Positions 15,647 to 23,777 of a stretch of 48,414 nt of DNA are shown here, piece by piece. Where the stretch lies: assembly GCA_902786615.1 (NCBI GenBank), contig CADADE010000019.1:1-48414 (forward strand), read 5' to 3'. This stretch comes from Oscillospiraceae bacterium (lineage in GTDB: Bacteria > Bacillota_A > Clostridia > Oscillospirales > Oscillospiraceae). How positions within the stretch are numbered: position 1 is the first letter of the stretch; each line of letters begins with the position of its first letter. The translations under genes and the position numbers were made by a program. The notes beneath the pieces are model-generated. The model was given only the letters and a program-made list of their open reading frames with translations. It ran no database searches and was not told the DNA's origin.

Positions 15647-17113
15647 TCAGCCCTCGATGAGGATCTCAGCACCGTCGGGGATGGCCAGGGAATCGCCGAT
15701 CTCCACGGCGTCCCACTGCGCCTGCGTGCCGGCATAGCGGATCGTTTTCAGCGCGCCGCATTCGAGAAAGGCCTCCGGACCGACGGACGAAAGGCTGGCC
15801 GGGAGCCGGACGGTCTCCAGCGCACCGCACTGGCGGAACATCGCCCCGCCGATCGCGGAGAAGCCGTCGGGAACCGCGACCGAAACCAGACTGTCGCAGC
15901 GCAGGAAGATTTCTCGCCCGAGCTCTCGCAGCCCGGCGGGCAGCTCCAGCGAATGCAGCTCGTAGCAGTAGGCGAAGGCCTGGTCGCCGAGGCTCTCCAG
16001 TCCCTCCGGCAGGGAGACTTCCTGCAGGCGGCTGCAGGAGAGGAAGGCCTGCTCCCCGATGGACAGGAGCGAGCGGGGGAAGCTCACGCTGCGCAGGAAG
16101 CTGCAGCCGGAAAAGGCCCGGTCCCCGATGCGCGTGAGGCTGTCCGGGAGCGTAAGGGAGCTCAGCTCATAGTTTTCGCAGAAGGCGCCGGGCGCGATCT
16201 CCTCCACGCCGCGGGGGACGCTGAAGCGCTGGCTGGTCTTGGCGCTGGGATAACGCAGCAGGACGCGCTTTTCCTTATCATACAGCACGCCGTCCGCGGC
16301 AGAGAAGGCGGGGCAGCCGCCGTCGACCTTGAAGGCGGCGAGACCGTAGCAGCGGGTGAAGGCCTCCGCGCCGATTTCCTGCAGGCTCGCGGGGAGGTAG
16401 AGCGTTTCCGTCAGCTGGTAGCCGCTGAAGGCGCAGGCCGCGATCCGGGTGACGCCCTCCGGCACGCGGAAGCCGCGGCTGCTTTTGGCGGCGGGAAAGC
16501 AGAGCAGCAGGCTGCGGTCGGTGCTGTAGAGCACGCCGTCAACAGAGACGTAGGCCGGGTTGCCCGGCTGCACGAGGATCTCCCGCAGCGAGCCGCAGCC
16601 GAGGAAGGCGCCCTCCGCGATCTGCGTGACCGAGGCCGGGACAGTGAGCGTCTCCAGGCGGCAGCCGTCAAAGGCGGCGGCGCCGATGGCGCTCAGCCCC
16701 TCCGGCAGCGTGATCGCGCGCAGACGGGTGCAGCCGCGAAAGGCCTCGGCGTCAAGCGAGGTGACGGCCGGATCCAGGACCACCGTTTCGATCGAAGCGC
16801 GCTCCTGCTCGGTGAACGCGCGCTCCAGCGCGGGCATCGCGCCGCTCCCGGAGACCGTCAGCACGCCGTTTTCCAGCTGAAAGCTGACGGTATAGTCCGT
16901 CAGCGGCGGGAGGAAGTCCGGCGCTTCCCCTTCGGGAGGCATGCCGCGGGTGAGCGCCTCCTCCGCGGGCGCGGCGGGTGCTTTCCCTCCGAGCCGGGGG
17001 AGGATCAGGATCAGCAGAACGAGCACGAGTACAGCCGCAAACAGCAGCGGGACAAAGGCTCTCCGACGGCTGCGGCGCGGCTGTGCCGGCTGTTGGTGTT
17101 TGCCGGTTTTCAT
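15647..17113 (-). CDS. BspA-type leucine-rich repeat (LRR_5) surface protein
   Basis: 488 residues from ATG 17113, which has GGGAGGG upstream; longer upstream frames lack a ribosome site. A basic N-terminus (QPRRSRRR) precedes one membrane segment (about 19-38), so it is anchored with the rest outside. Then about a dozen 23-residue LRR_5 units such as IGDRAFSGCSFLRSVSFP and IGEQAFLSCSRLQEVSLPEG. Treponema/BspA-like repeats serve in adhesion or surface binding. No catalytic domain is seen. It has its own terminator. Confidence 0.88.
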   Translation of the reverse strand: MKTGKHQQPAQPRRSRRRAFVPLLFAAVLVLVLLILILPRLGGKAPAAPAEEALTRGMPPEGEAPDFLPPLTDYTVSFQLENGVLTVSGSGAMPALERAFTEQERASIETVVLDPAVTSLDAEAFRGCTRLRAITLPEGLSAIGAAAFDGCRLETLTVPASVTQIAEGAFLGCGSLREILVQPGNPAYVSVDGVLYSTDRSLLLCFPAAKSSRGFRVPEGVTRIAACAFSGYQLTETLYLPASLQEIGAEAFTRCYGLAAFKVDGGCPAFSAADGVLYDKEKRVLLRYPSAKTSQRFSVPRGVEEIAPGAFCENYELSSLTLPDSLTRIGDRAFSGCSFLRSVSFPRSLLSIGEQAFLSCSRLQEVSLPEGLESLGDQAFAYCYELHSLELPAGLRELGREIFLRCDSLVSVAVPDGFSAIGGAMFRQCGALETVRLPASLSSVGPEAFLECGALKTIRYAGTQAQWDAVEIGDSLAIPDGAEILIEG

Positions 17114-17293
17114 GGCGAATCCCTCCCGAAACCTTTGGTTTTTCCTCATTATATGCGGTTTTCGGCGAAGAATCAAGAGCGGAGCGGAAGGCGGAAGGAA
17201 GGAAAGAAGAAAAAGTTCACAGATTTGTTTTAAAATATTGAAAGACCGACAGATTTCATAAAATAAAGTGCCAAATTTCAGCAATTTTCCAAC

Positions 17294-17335
17294 TTGCTCA
17301 CCAACACTTGCGCATGATAAAGTGTTGACAAGCAA
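17294..17335. promoter_or_regulatory. Two-part dyad upstream of the 67-aa gene
   Basis: TTGCT (17294-17298) and AACACTT (17303-17309) are mirrored by AAGTGTT (17320-17326) and AGCAA (17331-17335), each pair spaced by 4 bases. It ends about 40 bases before the start at 17374. It may be an operator or a leader stem-loop. TTGACA at 17325 lies within the right half, but no matching -10 box is seen. Confidence 0.5.
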
Positions 17336-17373
17336 GAGAACCCGGAAGAAAACACAACAGGAAGGAGGCATGC

Positions 17374-17577
17374 ATGGAGCGGGAAGAGATCATACAGGAT
17401 CTGCATGTGCAGATCGAAAGCATGGCCAGGCTGCACGTTCGGCACGGGCTGTATCATTCCGAAGGCTTTCGTAAGCGCAGAGAGCACGTGAGGAAAATGA
17501 TCCGGGAGCACAACGTCGACGTCAGAAAAGAGCTGGATCCCATGGTCGGCCTGCTGTACAGGCGCTACTTTGACTGA
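17374..17577 (+). CDS. Small conserved-looking hypothetical protein (67 aa)
   Basis: ATG 17374 is preceded by GGAAGGAGGCATGC, a strong ribosome site. The product is a soluble, charged helical protein (MEREEIIQDLHVQIESMARL then RHGLYHSEGFRKRREHVRKM) without membrane segments or known motifs. It stands alone between the divergent LRR gene and convergent spo0A, and a strong terminator follows directly. Function unknown. Confidence 0.7.
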   Translation: MEREEIIQDLHVQIESMARLHVRHGLYHSEGFRKRREHVRKMIREHNVDVRKELDPMVGLLYRRYFD

Positions 17578-17581
17578 CACG

Positions 17582-17637
17582 CAAATCCCTCCGAGCACGG
17601 CCCGCAGGAACGGGCGGCGTTCGGAGGGATTTGCTGT
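17582..17637 (+). terminator. Terminator of the 67-aa gene
   Basis: GCAAATCCCTCCGA (about 17580-17593) pairs with TCGGAGGGATTTGC (about 17619-17632), with an inner GCCCG/CGGGC stem, followed by TGTTTTT. It ends just before the convergent spo0A stop. Confidence 0.88.
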
Positions 17638-17647
17638 TTTTATGGGT

Positions 17648-18439
17648 TCACCGCCTCGCCTGCTTCTGGCGGAGGGTGAGGGAGTCGGCGATCATGGCGA
17701 TGAATTCGCTGTTCGTCGGCTTGCCCTTGATATTGCTCACCGTGTAGCCGAAGTACTTCTGCAGCACCTCGATGTCGCCGCGGTCCCAGGCCACCTCGAT
17801 GGCGTGGCGGATGGCGCGCTCGACGCGCGAGGGCGTGGTGGAAAACTTGCGGGCGACCTCGGGATAGAGCACCTTCGTGACGGCGTTGATCATCTCCATG
17901 TCATTGATGGTGAGGATGATCGCCTCGCGCAGGTACTGATAGCCCTTGATGTGCGCCGGGACGCCGATCTCATGGATGATGTCGGTGACGGTGGCCTCCA
18001 GATCCAGCGACTCGCGCCGGGAGGCGTCCCGCGCAGGCTCGAAGCCCACGGCCGGGGCGCTGCGCATCGGGGCGGTCAGGGCGCGGATGCGGTCGAGCAG
18101 CGTGGGCAGCTCGCAGGGCTTGGGCATGAAGTAGTCCGCGCCGAGCTCGGAGCACTCGGCCACGATCCGCTGGCTGACAAAGCTGGAAAGCACGATGCAG
18201 GGAAGCCGGCTCCCGCTTTCGGACAGACGGCGCAGCAGCTCCAGCCCGTCCAGCTTCAGAAGGACCAGATCGGTTAGCAGGACGTCGGGCTTGAGCTCGG
18301 CGGCCAGCGCGAGGGCGTCGGCACCGTTATCGACGGCGGCGACCACCTCCATGTCGCCCTCGCGGGACACCAGGTCTGTCATCGAGCTGCGAAAATCGGC
18401 ATTGGCATCGGCTAAGAGAATACGAATTTTGGTTTCCAT
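17648..18439 (-). CDS. spo0A: Sporulation master regulator Spo0A
   Basis: 263 residues. Receiver domain 1-125 with the acidic pocket (D11), phospho-acceptor D57 in [12 protein letters not shown] and the conserved Lys in YFMPKP. The C-terminal DNA-binding domain (about 150-263) has [12 protein letters not shown] and [20 protein letters not shown], the recognition-helix region that contacts 0A boxes. A GGGAGG ribosome site precedes ATG 18439. It shows that the host belongs to a sporulating lineage. Four 0A boxes upstream point to autoregulation. Confidence 0.97.
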   Translation of the reverse strand: METKIRILLADANADFRSSMTDLVSREGDMEVVAAVDNGADALALAAELKPDVLLTDLVLLKLDGLELLRRLSESGSRLPCIVLSSFVSQRIVAECSELGADYFMPKPCELPTLLDRIRALTAPMRSAPAVGFEPARDASRRESLDLEATVTDIIHEIGVPAHIKGYQYLREAIILTINDMEMINAVTKVLYPEVARKFSTTPSRVERAIRHAIEVAWDRGDIEVLQKYFGYTVSNIKGKPTNSEFIAMIADSLTLRQKQARR

Positions 18440-18502
18440 AATTTGTTTTCCTCCCTATGTGCGGCGCTTGGCCTGCGCTGAAGTTTTTTACAGGAAATAA
18501 CC

Positions 18503-18512
18503 CCTTGTCGAA
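18503..18512 (+). promoter_or_regulatory. 0A box 1 upstream of spo0A
   Basis: CCTTGTCGAA matches the TTTTGTCRAA consensus except for the first two bases. It lies 64-73 bases upstream of the spo0A start, downstream of the predicted promoter, so it could repress. Confidence 0.65.
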
Positions 18513-18580
18513 GCAAATTTACCATAAATGACAATCGGAAACAAAAGAATTACGTCGAAAGGCGCGCAGAACTTGTTTAC

Positions 18581-18609
18581 ATAATATTTCACCGTTCCGA
18601 CCAGCTCAA
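18581..18609 (-). promoter_or_regulatory. Candidate sigma-A promoter of spo0A
   Basis: On the minus strand TTGAGC (18604-18609) and TATTAT (18581-18586) are spaced by 17 bases, about 140 bases before the start codon. A perfect 0A box lies 5 bases upstream of the -35. Confidence 0.55.
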
Positions 18610-18614
18610 CAGCA

Positions 18615-18624
18615 TTCGACAAAA
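18615..18624 (-). promoter_or_regulatory. 0A box 2 (perfect) upstream of spo0A
   Basis: TTTTGTCGAA on the minus strand, an exact match to the Spo0A-P binding consensus, next to the predicted -35. Confidence 0.85.
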
Positions 18625-18656
18625 GAAAACTGACTTTTTTTGGGAGAGAGGGCAGT

Positions 18657-18666
18657 TTTTGTCGAA
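18657..18666 (+). promoter_or_regulatory. 0A box 3 (perfect)
   Basis: TTTTGTCGAA on the plus strand, 32 bases from box 2 and in opposite orientation. Confidence 0.85.
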
Positions 18667-18685
18667 TATCCATAAAATGACAAAT

Positions 18686-18695
18686 ATCGACAAAA
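18686..18695 (-). promoter_or_regulatory. 0A box 4 (one mismatch)
   Basis: TTTTGTCGAT on the minus strand, differing only in the last base. It abuts the terminator of the barnase gene. Confidence 0.7.
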
Positions 18696-18724
18696 GGAAG
18701 CCGCTGTCAGAGGACAGCGGCTTT
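18696..18724 (-). terminator. Terminator of the barnase-like gene
   Basis: AAGCCGCTGTC (18699-18709) pairs with GACAGCGGCTT (18714-18724); on the minus strand CCTTTTG follows. It lies 13 bases after the gene's stop. Confidence 0.8.
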
Positions 18725-18736
18725 CGTCGTTTTCGG

Positions 18737-19288
18737 TCAATATAGCTGCTCGAAGCTCTCGTAGTGGTCGCCGGTGTAGTAAATGAGGCCGTCGTTGGAG
18801 AAAACGATGCGCTCGGCGCCGCGCGATCTGGCCCCGAGGGTATTGACGTCGCACTCCGTCCAGACGCGGCCCTTCGCGCGGGGCAGCAGGCCCTCGCGGT
18901 TGCCGAAGCGGTCGCCGCCGATGCATTTGCCGGGGCAGCAGGGCTCGAGCGAGCCGCCGTTCCAGCCGGCAGCGCGGGCTTCGTCCTTGGTGATGAAGTT
19001 CGGGGGCAGATGGCCGTAGAGGTGGATATAGAGGGCGAGGTCCTCCTTGGTAGTATAGGAGCCGTCCTCATCCAGCGTCTCCTCCGACGGGGCGGACGCC
19101 TCCGGCGCCTCGTCCGCGGGCAGGACAACGAGACCCGGCGCCTCCGGCGCGCTCGTCGGCTCCTCCTCGAGAATGTCAGCAATTTCGGAGGCGGCGCGGA
19201 GCGCCTGACCGGGAGAGCAGGCGGTGAGCAGCGAAAAAAGCAGCAGCAGGGCCAGCAGGAGGCCCGTCGATCGGACAAGTCGTTTCAT
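18737..19288 (-). CDS. Lipoprotein barnase-type guanyl-specific ribonuclease
   Basis: 183 residues. The signal peptide with lipobox LLTAC (Cys24) predicts attachment to the outer face of the membrane. After a Pro/Glu-rich linker (about 30-75), residues 80-183 follow barnase closely: LPPNFITKDEA (barnase K27), CIGGDRFGNREGLLP, RVWTECDVN (E73), RSRGAERIVFSNDGLIYYTG (R83/R87) and DHYESF (H102). All catalytic residues are kept, so it should cut RNA outside the cell, for nutrition or competition. No barstar-like inhibitor gene is adjacent; export may make one unnecessary. It lies upstream of spo0A in the same direction, separated by a terminator. Confidence 0.92.
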   Translation of the reverse strand: MKRLVRSTGLLLALLLLFSLLTACSPGQALRAASEIADILEEEPTSAPEAPGLVVLPADEAPEASAPSEETLDEDGSYTTKEDLALYIHLYGHLPPNFITKDEARAAGWNGGSLEPCCPGKCIGGDRFGNREGLLPRAKGRVWTECDVNTLGARSRGAERIVFSNDGLIYYTGDHYESFEQLY

Positions 19289-19344
19289 GGCAGTGATCCT
19301 TTGTCTGGATGGAAATAGCGGGTTTCGGTTGGGATGGAGGTGAA

Positions 19345-19480
19345 TATCCCCCAGTCAGCTTCGCTGACGGCCCCCTTTGGGTAAGGGGGCCATTGAGAAA
19401 CCCTCAGTCGCTTCGCGACAGCTCCCTTTTGCGAAAGGGAGCCTTACGGAGGACGGGCCGCCGAGGGCGTCGGCCCCTAC
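19345..19480. repeat. Three dispersed host repeats in tandem
   Basis: Hairpin units at 19345-19391 (CAGTCAGCTTCGCTGACGG then CCCCCTTT...AAGGGGG), 19400-19445 (CAGTCGCTTCGCGACAG, CTCCCTTTT/AAAGGGAG) and 19454-19480. The last 27 bases are identical to 32688-32714 beyond the phage cluster. These are imperfect relatives of the repeats in hsdM and the endolysin. The 19289-19620 gap holds these and no supported gene. Confidence 0.75.
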
Positions 19481-19620
19481 GGAAAATTCGGAAATGGAAC
19501 GGAACAATTTTATTCATCATAACACGATTTGCCGCCGGGCGCAATCATTTCAGGATGTCATTGTTTTTTTCGCGCGGCGCCGCTATGGTGCATGGCGGTG
19601 AGGGAAAGGAGGCCGCTGGG

Positions 19621-19926
19621 GTGAGCGAGGGAAAACGGAGACAGACAACGGACATGCAGAAACTGGCGAGAAAGCTGCTGCGTCTGACGCTGGGGGAGGA
19701 CGAGGAGCTGCGCCGGGAACTGGAGGCGCGCGGCGTGGAGCCCAATGGGGCCGGCGCGCTGCTGTATGCCCAGTGGAAGAGAGCCGTCAACGGCGATCTG
19801 AAGGCGGCCGCCTTCCTCCGGGATCTGGCCGGGACGGAGGAGCCGAAGAAAAAAGCGGCGCCGATCGATCTGCGGTCGATGAGCGACGAGGAGCTGCTGG
19901 CGCTGGCCGGGGAGGCGCCGCGATGA
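19621..19926 (+). CDS. Putative phage terminase small subunit
   Basis: 101 residues from GTG 19621, with AGGAGG 8 bases upstream. The helical protein contains YAQWKRAVNGDLKAAAFLRDLAGTEE, a pattern seen in small terminase or terminase-associated proteins that recognise the packaging site, and it overlaps the large terminase by ATGA. The assignment rests mainly on position and this pattern. First gene of the morphogenesis cluster. Confidence 0.65.
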   Translation: MSEGKRRQTTDMQKLARKLLRLTLGEDEELRRELEARGVEPNGAGALLYAQWKRAVNGDLKAAAFLRDLAGTEEPKKKAAPIDLRSMSDEELLALAGEAPR

Positions 19927-21401
19927 AGGCGCTGGCGCCCGAGGCGCTCGGGGAGCTGGCGCGGCGGGAGCTGGCCCGGCGGCACTTCAGCGAATATCTG
20001 GCCTACGTCCAGGGGCCGGGCTGGAAGCGCACGCGGCTGAGCGAATTCCTCGCCGCGCGGGTACAGGACTTTCTGGAGCTGCAGAGCGGACACGCCTACG
20101 ACATTCTGGTGATAGAGACGCCGCCGCAGCACGGAAAGAGCTGCACCGTCACCGAGAGCCTGCCCGCCTGGTATCTCGGCCGCTATCCGGAGCGGCGGGT
20201 GATCCTGGCAAGCTATGACAGCGATTTTGCCGAGCGCTTCTGCCGCCGGAACCGGGAGAAGATCCGCGAGTACGGGCCGAGGCTGTTCGGCGTCGGCACG
20301 GGCAGCGTGGACCGTGCGCAGGAGCTGGAGCTGTCAAACGCCGGGGGACGGCTGATCAGCCGCGGCATCATGGCCGGCATCACCGGCAATCCGGCCGAGC
20401 TGATCCTCATCGACGATCCGGTGAAAAACCGGCAGGAGGCCGACTCCGCCGTCTTCCGCGAAAGACTGTGGGAGGAATGGCAGAACTCGCTGAAATCGCG
20501 CCTGGCGGCGGGCGGCAAGGTGATCCTGATCATGACGCCCTGGCACGAGGACGACCTGGCCGCGCGGATCCTGAGAACGGAGGACGACGCCGAGCTGCTG
20601 CGCCTGCCGCTGGAGGCGGAGGAGGGCGACCCGATGGGCCGCCGCCCCGGCGAGCCGCTCTGCCCGGAGCTGGGCAAGGACAAAAGCTGGCTGCGGCAGT
20701 TCAAGGCCGCCTACCTCGCCGATCCGAAGGGCGGACGGCGCGCCTGGACGGCGCTGTACCAGTGCGCGCCGCGCCGGGAGGAGGGCAACCTCATCCGCCG
20801 CTGCTGGTGGCGGCGCTATGACCCGGCGGAGATCCCGCGCTTTGCGGCGGAGATCATCAGCGTGGACGCCGCCTTCAAGGGCGGGGAGGACAACGACTTT
20901 GTCAGCGTGCAGGTCTGGGGCAAGCTGGGCGAGAACTATTATCTTCGCTGCTGCCTCAACCGGCATCTGGACTTTCCCGGCACACTGGAGGCCATCCGCA
21001 CCGTCGCAAAGCTCTATCCCGCGGCAAGGTGCGTGCTGATCGAGGACAAGGCCAACGGCCCGGCCGTCATCCAGACCCTGCAGCGGGAGATGTTCTGCAT
21101 CCCGGTCAATCCCCTGGGCGGCAAGCTTGCGCGCGTCAACGCGGTCGCGCCGGCCATCGAATCGGGCCACGTCTTCATCCCGCTGACGGAGAAGGCGGCC
21201 TGGGCCGAGGACTTCATCGACCAGTTTACAGCCTTCCCCGCCGGCGCGCACGACGACATGGTGGACGCGGCGACGCAGGCGCTCAGCCGCCTGATCTTCG
21301 CCGGCGGGACGCTGCCGCCGCCAAAGGCGCCGCGCGAGCGGCCGGAGGAGCGCGCCTTCAACGACCCGGGCGTTTTATTCGACCCGTATGGAGTTAATTA
21401 A
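19923..21401 (+). CDS. Phage terminase large subunit
   Basis: 492 residues from ATG 19923. The ATPase domain has Walker A-like PPQHGKS (67-73), Walker B LILIDDP (about 160-166) and a coupling motif (IMTPWHEDD). The C-terminal RNase H-fold nuclease has acidic residues in ISVDAAFKGG, VLIEDKANG and AHDDMVDA. It cuts and pumps phage DNA into proheads. GC content and codon use match the host chromosome. Confidence 0.95.
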   Translation: MKALAPEALGELARRELARRHFSEYLAYVQGPGWKRTRLSEFLAARVQDFLELQSGHAYDILVIETPPQHGKSCTVTESLPAWYLGRYPERRVILASYDSDFAERFCRRNREKIREYGPRLFGVGTGSVDRAQELELSNAGGRLISRGIMAGITGNPAELILIDDPVKNRQEADSAVFRERLWEEWQNSLKSRLAAGGKVILIMTPWHEDDLAARILRTEDDAELLRLPLEAEEGDPMGRRPGEPLCPELGKDKSWLRQFKAAYLADPKGGRRAWTALYQCAPRREEGNLIRRCWWRRYDPAEIPRFAAEIISVDAAFKGGEDNDFVSVQVWGKLGENYYLRCCLNRHLDFPGTLEAIRTVAKLYPAARCVLIEDKANGPAVIQTLQREMFCIPVNPLGGKLARVNAVAPAIESGHVFIPLTEKAAWAEDFIDQFTAFPAGAHDDMVDAATQALSRLIFAGGTLPPPKAPRERPEERAFNDPGVLFDPYGVN

Positions 21402-21413
21402 AAACGGGGAAAG

Positions 21414-21462
21414 ACACCTCATCAGTCAGCTTCGCTGACAGCTTCCCCTCAAGGGGAAGCCA
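21414..21462 (-). repeat. Dispersed host repeat between terminase and next gene
   Basis: On the minus strand it reads GGCTTCCCCTTGAGGGGAAG, then a TCAGCGAAGCTGA stem, then GATGAGGTGTC: the same unit as in hsdM (391-438). It lies in the short gap after the terminase gene. Confidence 0.8.
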
Positions 21463-21493
21463 ACGGGGAAAATGCATCGACAGGAGGAAAAGC

Positions 21494-21730
21494 ATGACGG
21501 AATTTGTATGCGGGCTGATCGGCCTGCTGCTGGGCGCGGCGGTCTTCGCGCTGGGGATCGTCTCCGCGCGCGGGACAGAACACGCACAGACCCCGCCCGC
21601 CGCACCGGATGCGGAGGAGCAGGAGCGGCGGCGGCAGATCGAGGCCGATCAGCGGGCCTTTCGCGCGCTGATGGGCTATAACGCGGACGTGGCCTACGGC
21701 ACGGACCGCATGAGGGAGGACGGCGTATGA
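21494..21730 (+). CDS. Small membrane-anchored phage protein
   Basis: 78 residues; ATG 21494 with AGGAGGAAAAGC upstream. One N-terminal membrane segment (about 5-25, LIGLLLGAAVFALGIV) and a charged helical tail (EEQERRRQIEADQRAFRALM). It overlaps the portal start by ATGA, so the two are coupled. Function unknown. Confidence 0.7.
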   Translation: MTEFVCGLIGLLLGAAVFALGIVSARGTEHAQTPPAAPDAEEQERRRQIEADQRAFRALMGYNADVAYGTDRMREDGV

Positions 21731-23706
21731 GGCGCGGCGACGAACAGAACCGGGCCTGGACCTATTACGAGCTGGGCCGGGCCTACAATAACTCCCTCAC
21801 GCCCAACCAGTACCAGCTCGTCAACACGAACATCGAGTTTTTCGCGGGCAACCAGTGGCTGCACATCCCGGAGACGGAGGCCATGAGCCGCCTGGCCAGG
21901 CCCACCTTCAACATCATCAAGCGCATCGCCTCGCTGTTCGTTGCCTCGCTGACCTCGTCGGCGGCGACGGTGAGCTTTGAGCCGCTGAGCTACTACGACG
22001 GCGAGAACCTGGCCGAGCCCGAGACCAACGCCGCCGTGTACGCCACGGCGGAGGTGCGCAATCTCTTTGAAAAGTTCAAGATGGACTTTCGCGTGCGCGA
22101 GGCGCTGCTCGACGGCGCGCAGACCGGCGACTACTGCGCGCACTTCTACTGGGACCCGGACGCGCTGCCCTACGGCGGCGCCTTCAGCGGCTGCCGGGGC
22201 GAGATCAAAATGGAGCTGGTCGACGGCATCAACGTGATGTTCGGCAATCCCAACGTCGCGGACGCGGAGAGCCAGCCCTATATCCTGATCGTCGGGCGCG
22301 ACACGGTGGAAAACCTGCAGGCCGAGGCGAAAAAATACCGCCGGAAGGGCTGGCACGGGGAGATCCGGCCCGACGCGGACGTTCAGGACCAGGCGGGTGT
22401 GGGCGGCAAAACGGAGCTTGCGCCCGAGGATGAAAAAACCGGCAAGGCGCTCTATGTGCTGCTGTACACGAAGGTGACGGAGGAGGAGAGCGTCCTCGAT
22501 CCGAAGGGGCAGGCGGAGACGGAGCTTCTTGGCGGCGAGGACGGCGAGCCCGTCCCTGAGCGCGACGAGCTGGGGCGCGTGAAAACAGGCCCCGCGGGCG
22601 AGACGCTCTGGAAGCGGCAGGAGAAGAAGCGCAAGGTGACGCGCGTGCATGTGACGAAGGCCACGAAGGACGGCGTCATCTACGAGGATCTGGACACGGG
22701 GCTCAGCCGCTATCCGATCGCCTGGGGCAACTGGGAAAAGCAGAAAAACCAGTACCACGGGCGCGCGCTCGTGACCGGCATCGTGCCGAACCAGATCTTC
22801 ATCAACTCCATGATGGCGCTGGTGTTCCGGCATCTGCAGCTGCAGAGCTTCCCGAAGACCGTCTACAACGCCGACCTGATCGCCGGCTGGGACAACGAGA
22901 TCGGCTCGGCCATCGGCGTGCGCAATCTCCCGCCGGAGATGAACCTGCGCGACGTGGCGGCCAGCATCCAGCCGGCGGATATGTCCAATCAGATCATGCT
23001 GGCCATCGACAAGGCCCTCAGCTATACGAAGGAATGCCTCGGCGCGACCGACGCACAGATGGGCAACGTCCGGCCGGACAACACCTCGGCGCTGATGGTG
23101 CTGCAGTCGAGCTCCGAGGTGCCGCTGGAAAACGTCCGCGCGGGACTGCACGAGTGGCTCGAACAGATCGGCGCGATCTTGCTGGACATGATGGGCACTT
23201 ACTACGGGCAGCGCCCGCTGGTGCGCGAGCGCAGCATGGAAGAGCCGCTGCTCGACGAGGCCGGCCGCCCGCAGATCGACCCCGTGAGCGGGCAGATGCG
23301 GATGCAGACCGTCACGCGCCGGGTGCTGGAGGATTTTGACTTCAGCCAGTTTAAAAATCTCTGGCTGAACATCGCCGCGGACGTCGGCGCGACGACCTAT
23401 TACAGCGAGATCGCCATGGTGCAGACCCTCGACAACCTGCGCCGCGACGGCGTGCTGGAGGTGCTGGATTACCTCGAACGCATCCCCGACAAGCTGATCC
23501 CGCGCAGACAGGAGCTGATCGAGAGCATCCGTGCGCGCGAGCAGAAGGCCGAGGAAACGGAGCATCCCGCCGAGGGCCTGCCCGCCATGGGCGGCAGCCT
23601 CGACGAGGACAAGCTCTTCGGCGGCCTGACCGGCACGGTGCAGGCGCGCTACGACGCGCTGCCGAAGGTCGCGCAGCGGGCGCTGATCGGCCAGGCGGCG
23701 AAATAA
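21727..23706 (+). CDS. Phage portal protein
   Basis: 659 residues. N-terminal YYELGRAYNNSLTPNQYQLV, FFAGNQW and RPTFNIIKRIASLFVASL, and the central IVPNQIFINSMMALVFRHLQ and NTSALMVLQSSSEVPLENVR stretches, are typical of large portals of the P22-like type. It forms the dodecameric DNA channel at one prohead vertex. The length is in the range of podoviral portals. Confidence 0.85.
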   Translation: MRRGDEQNRAWTYYELGRAYNNSLTPNQYQLVNTNIEFFAGNQWLHIPETEAMSRLARPTFNIIKRIASLFVASLTSSAATVSFEPLSYYDGENLAEPETNAAVYATAEVRNLFEKFKMDFRVREALLDGAQTGDYCAHFYWDPDALPYGGAFSGCRGEIKMELVDGINVMFGNPNVADAESQPYILIVGRDTVENLQAEAKKYRRKGWHGEIRPDADVQDQAGVGGKTELAPEDEKTGKALYVLLYTKVTEEESVLDPKGQAETELLGGEDGEPVPERDELGRVKTGPAGETLWKRQEKKRKVTRVHVTKATKDGVIYEDLDTGLSRYPIAWGNWEKQKNQYHGRALVTGIVPNQIFINSMMALVFRHLQLQSFPKTVYNADLIAGWDNEIGSAIGVRNLPPEMNLRDVAASIQPADMSNQIMLAIDKALSYTKECLGATDAQMGNVRPDNTSALMVLQSSSEVPLENVRAGLHEWLEQIGAILLDMMGTYYGQRPLVRERSMEEPLLDEAGRPQIDPVSGQMRMQTVTRRVLEDFDFSQFKNLWLNIAADVGATTYYSEIAMVQTLDNLRRDGVLEVLDYLERIPDKLIPRRQELIESIRAREQKAEETEHPAEGLPAMGGSLDEDKLFGGLTGTVQARYDALPKVAQRALIGQAAK

Positions 23707-23718
23707 AAGCAGGTTCCT

Positions 23719-23745
23719 CCATTGCAAAACAGCGTTTTGCAATGG
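23719..23745 (+). terminator. Hairpin after the portal gene
   Basis: CCATTGCAAAA pairs perfectly with TTTTGCAATGG across a CAGCG loop. No run of T follows, so it may act as a weak terminator or a processing/stability element between portal and scaffold genes. Confidence 0.6.
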
Positions 23746-23777
23746 GTTAATCTTTCTCACCATGAAAGGAGATAACG

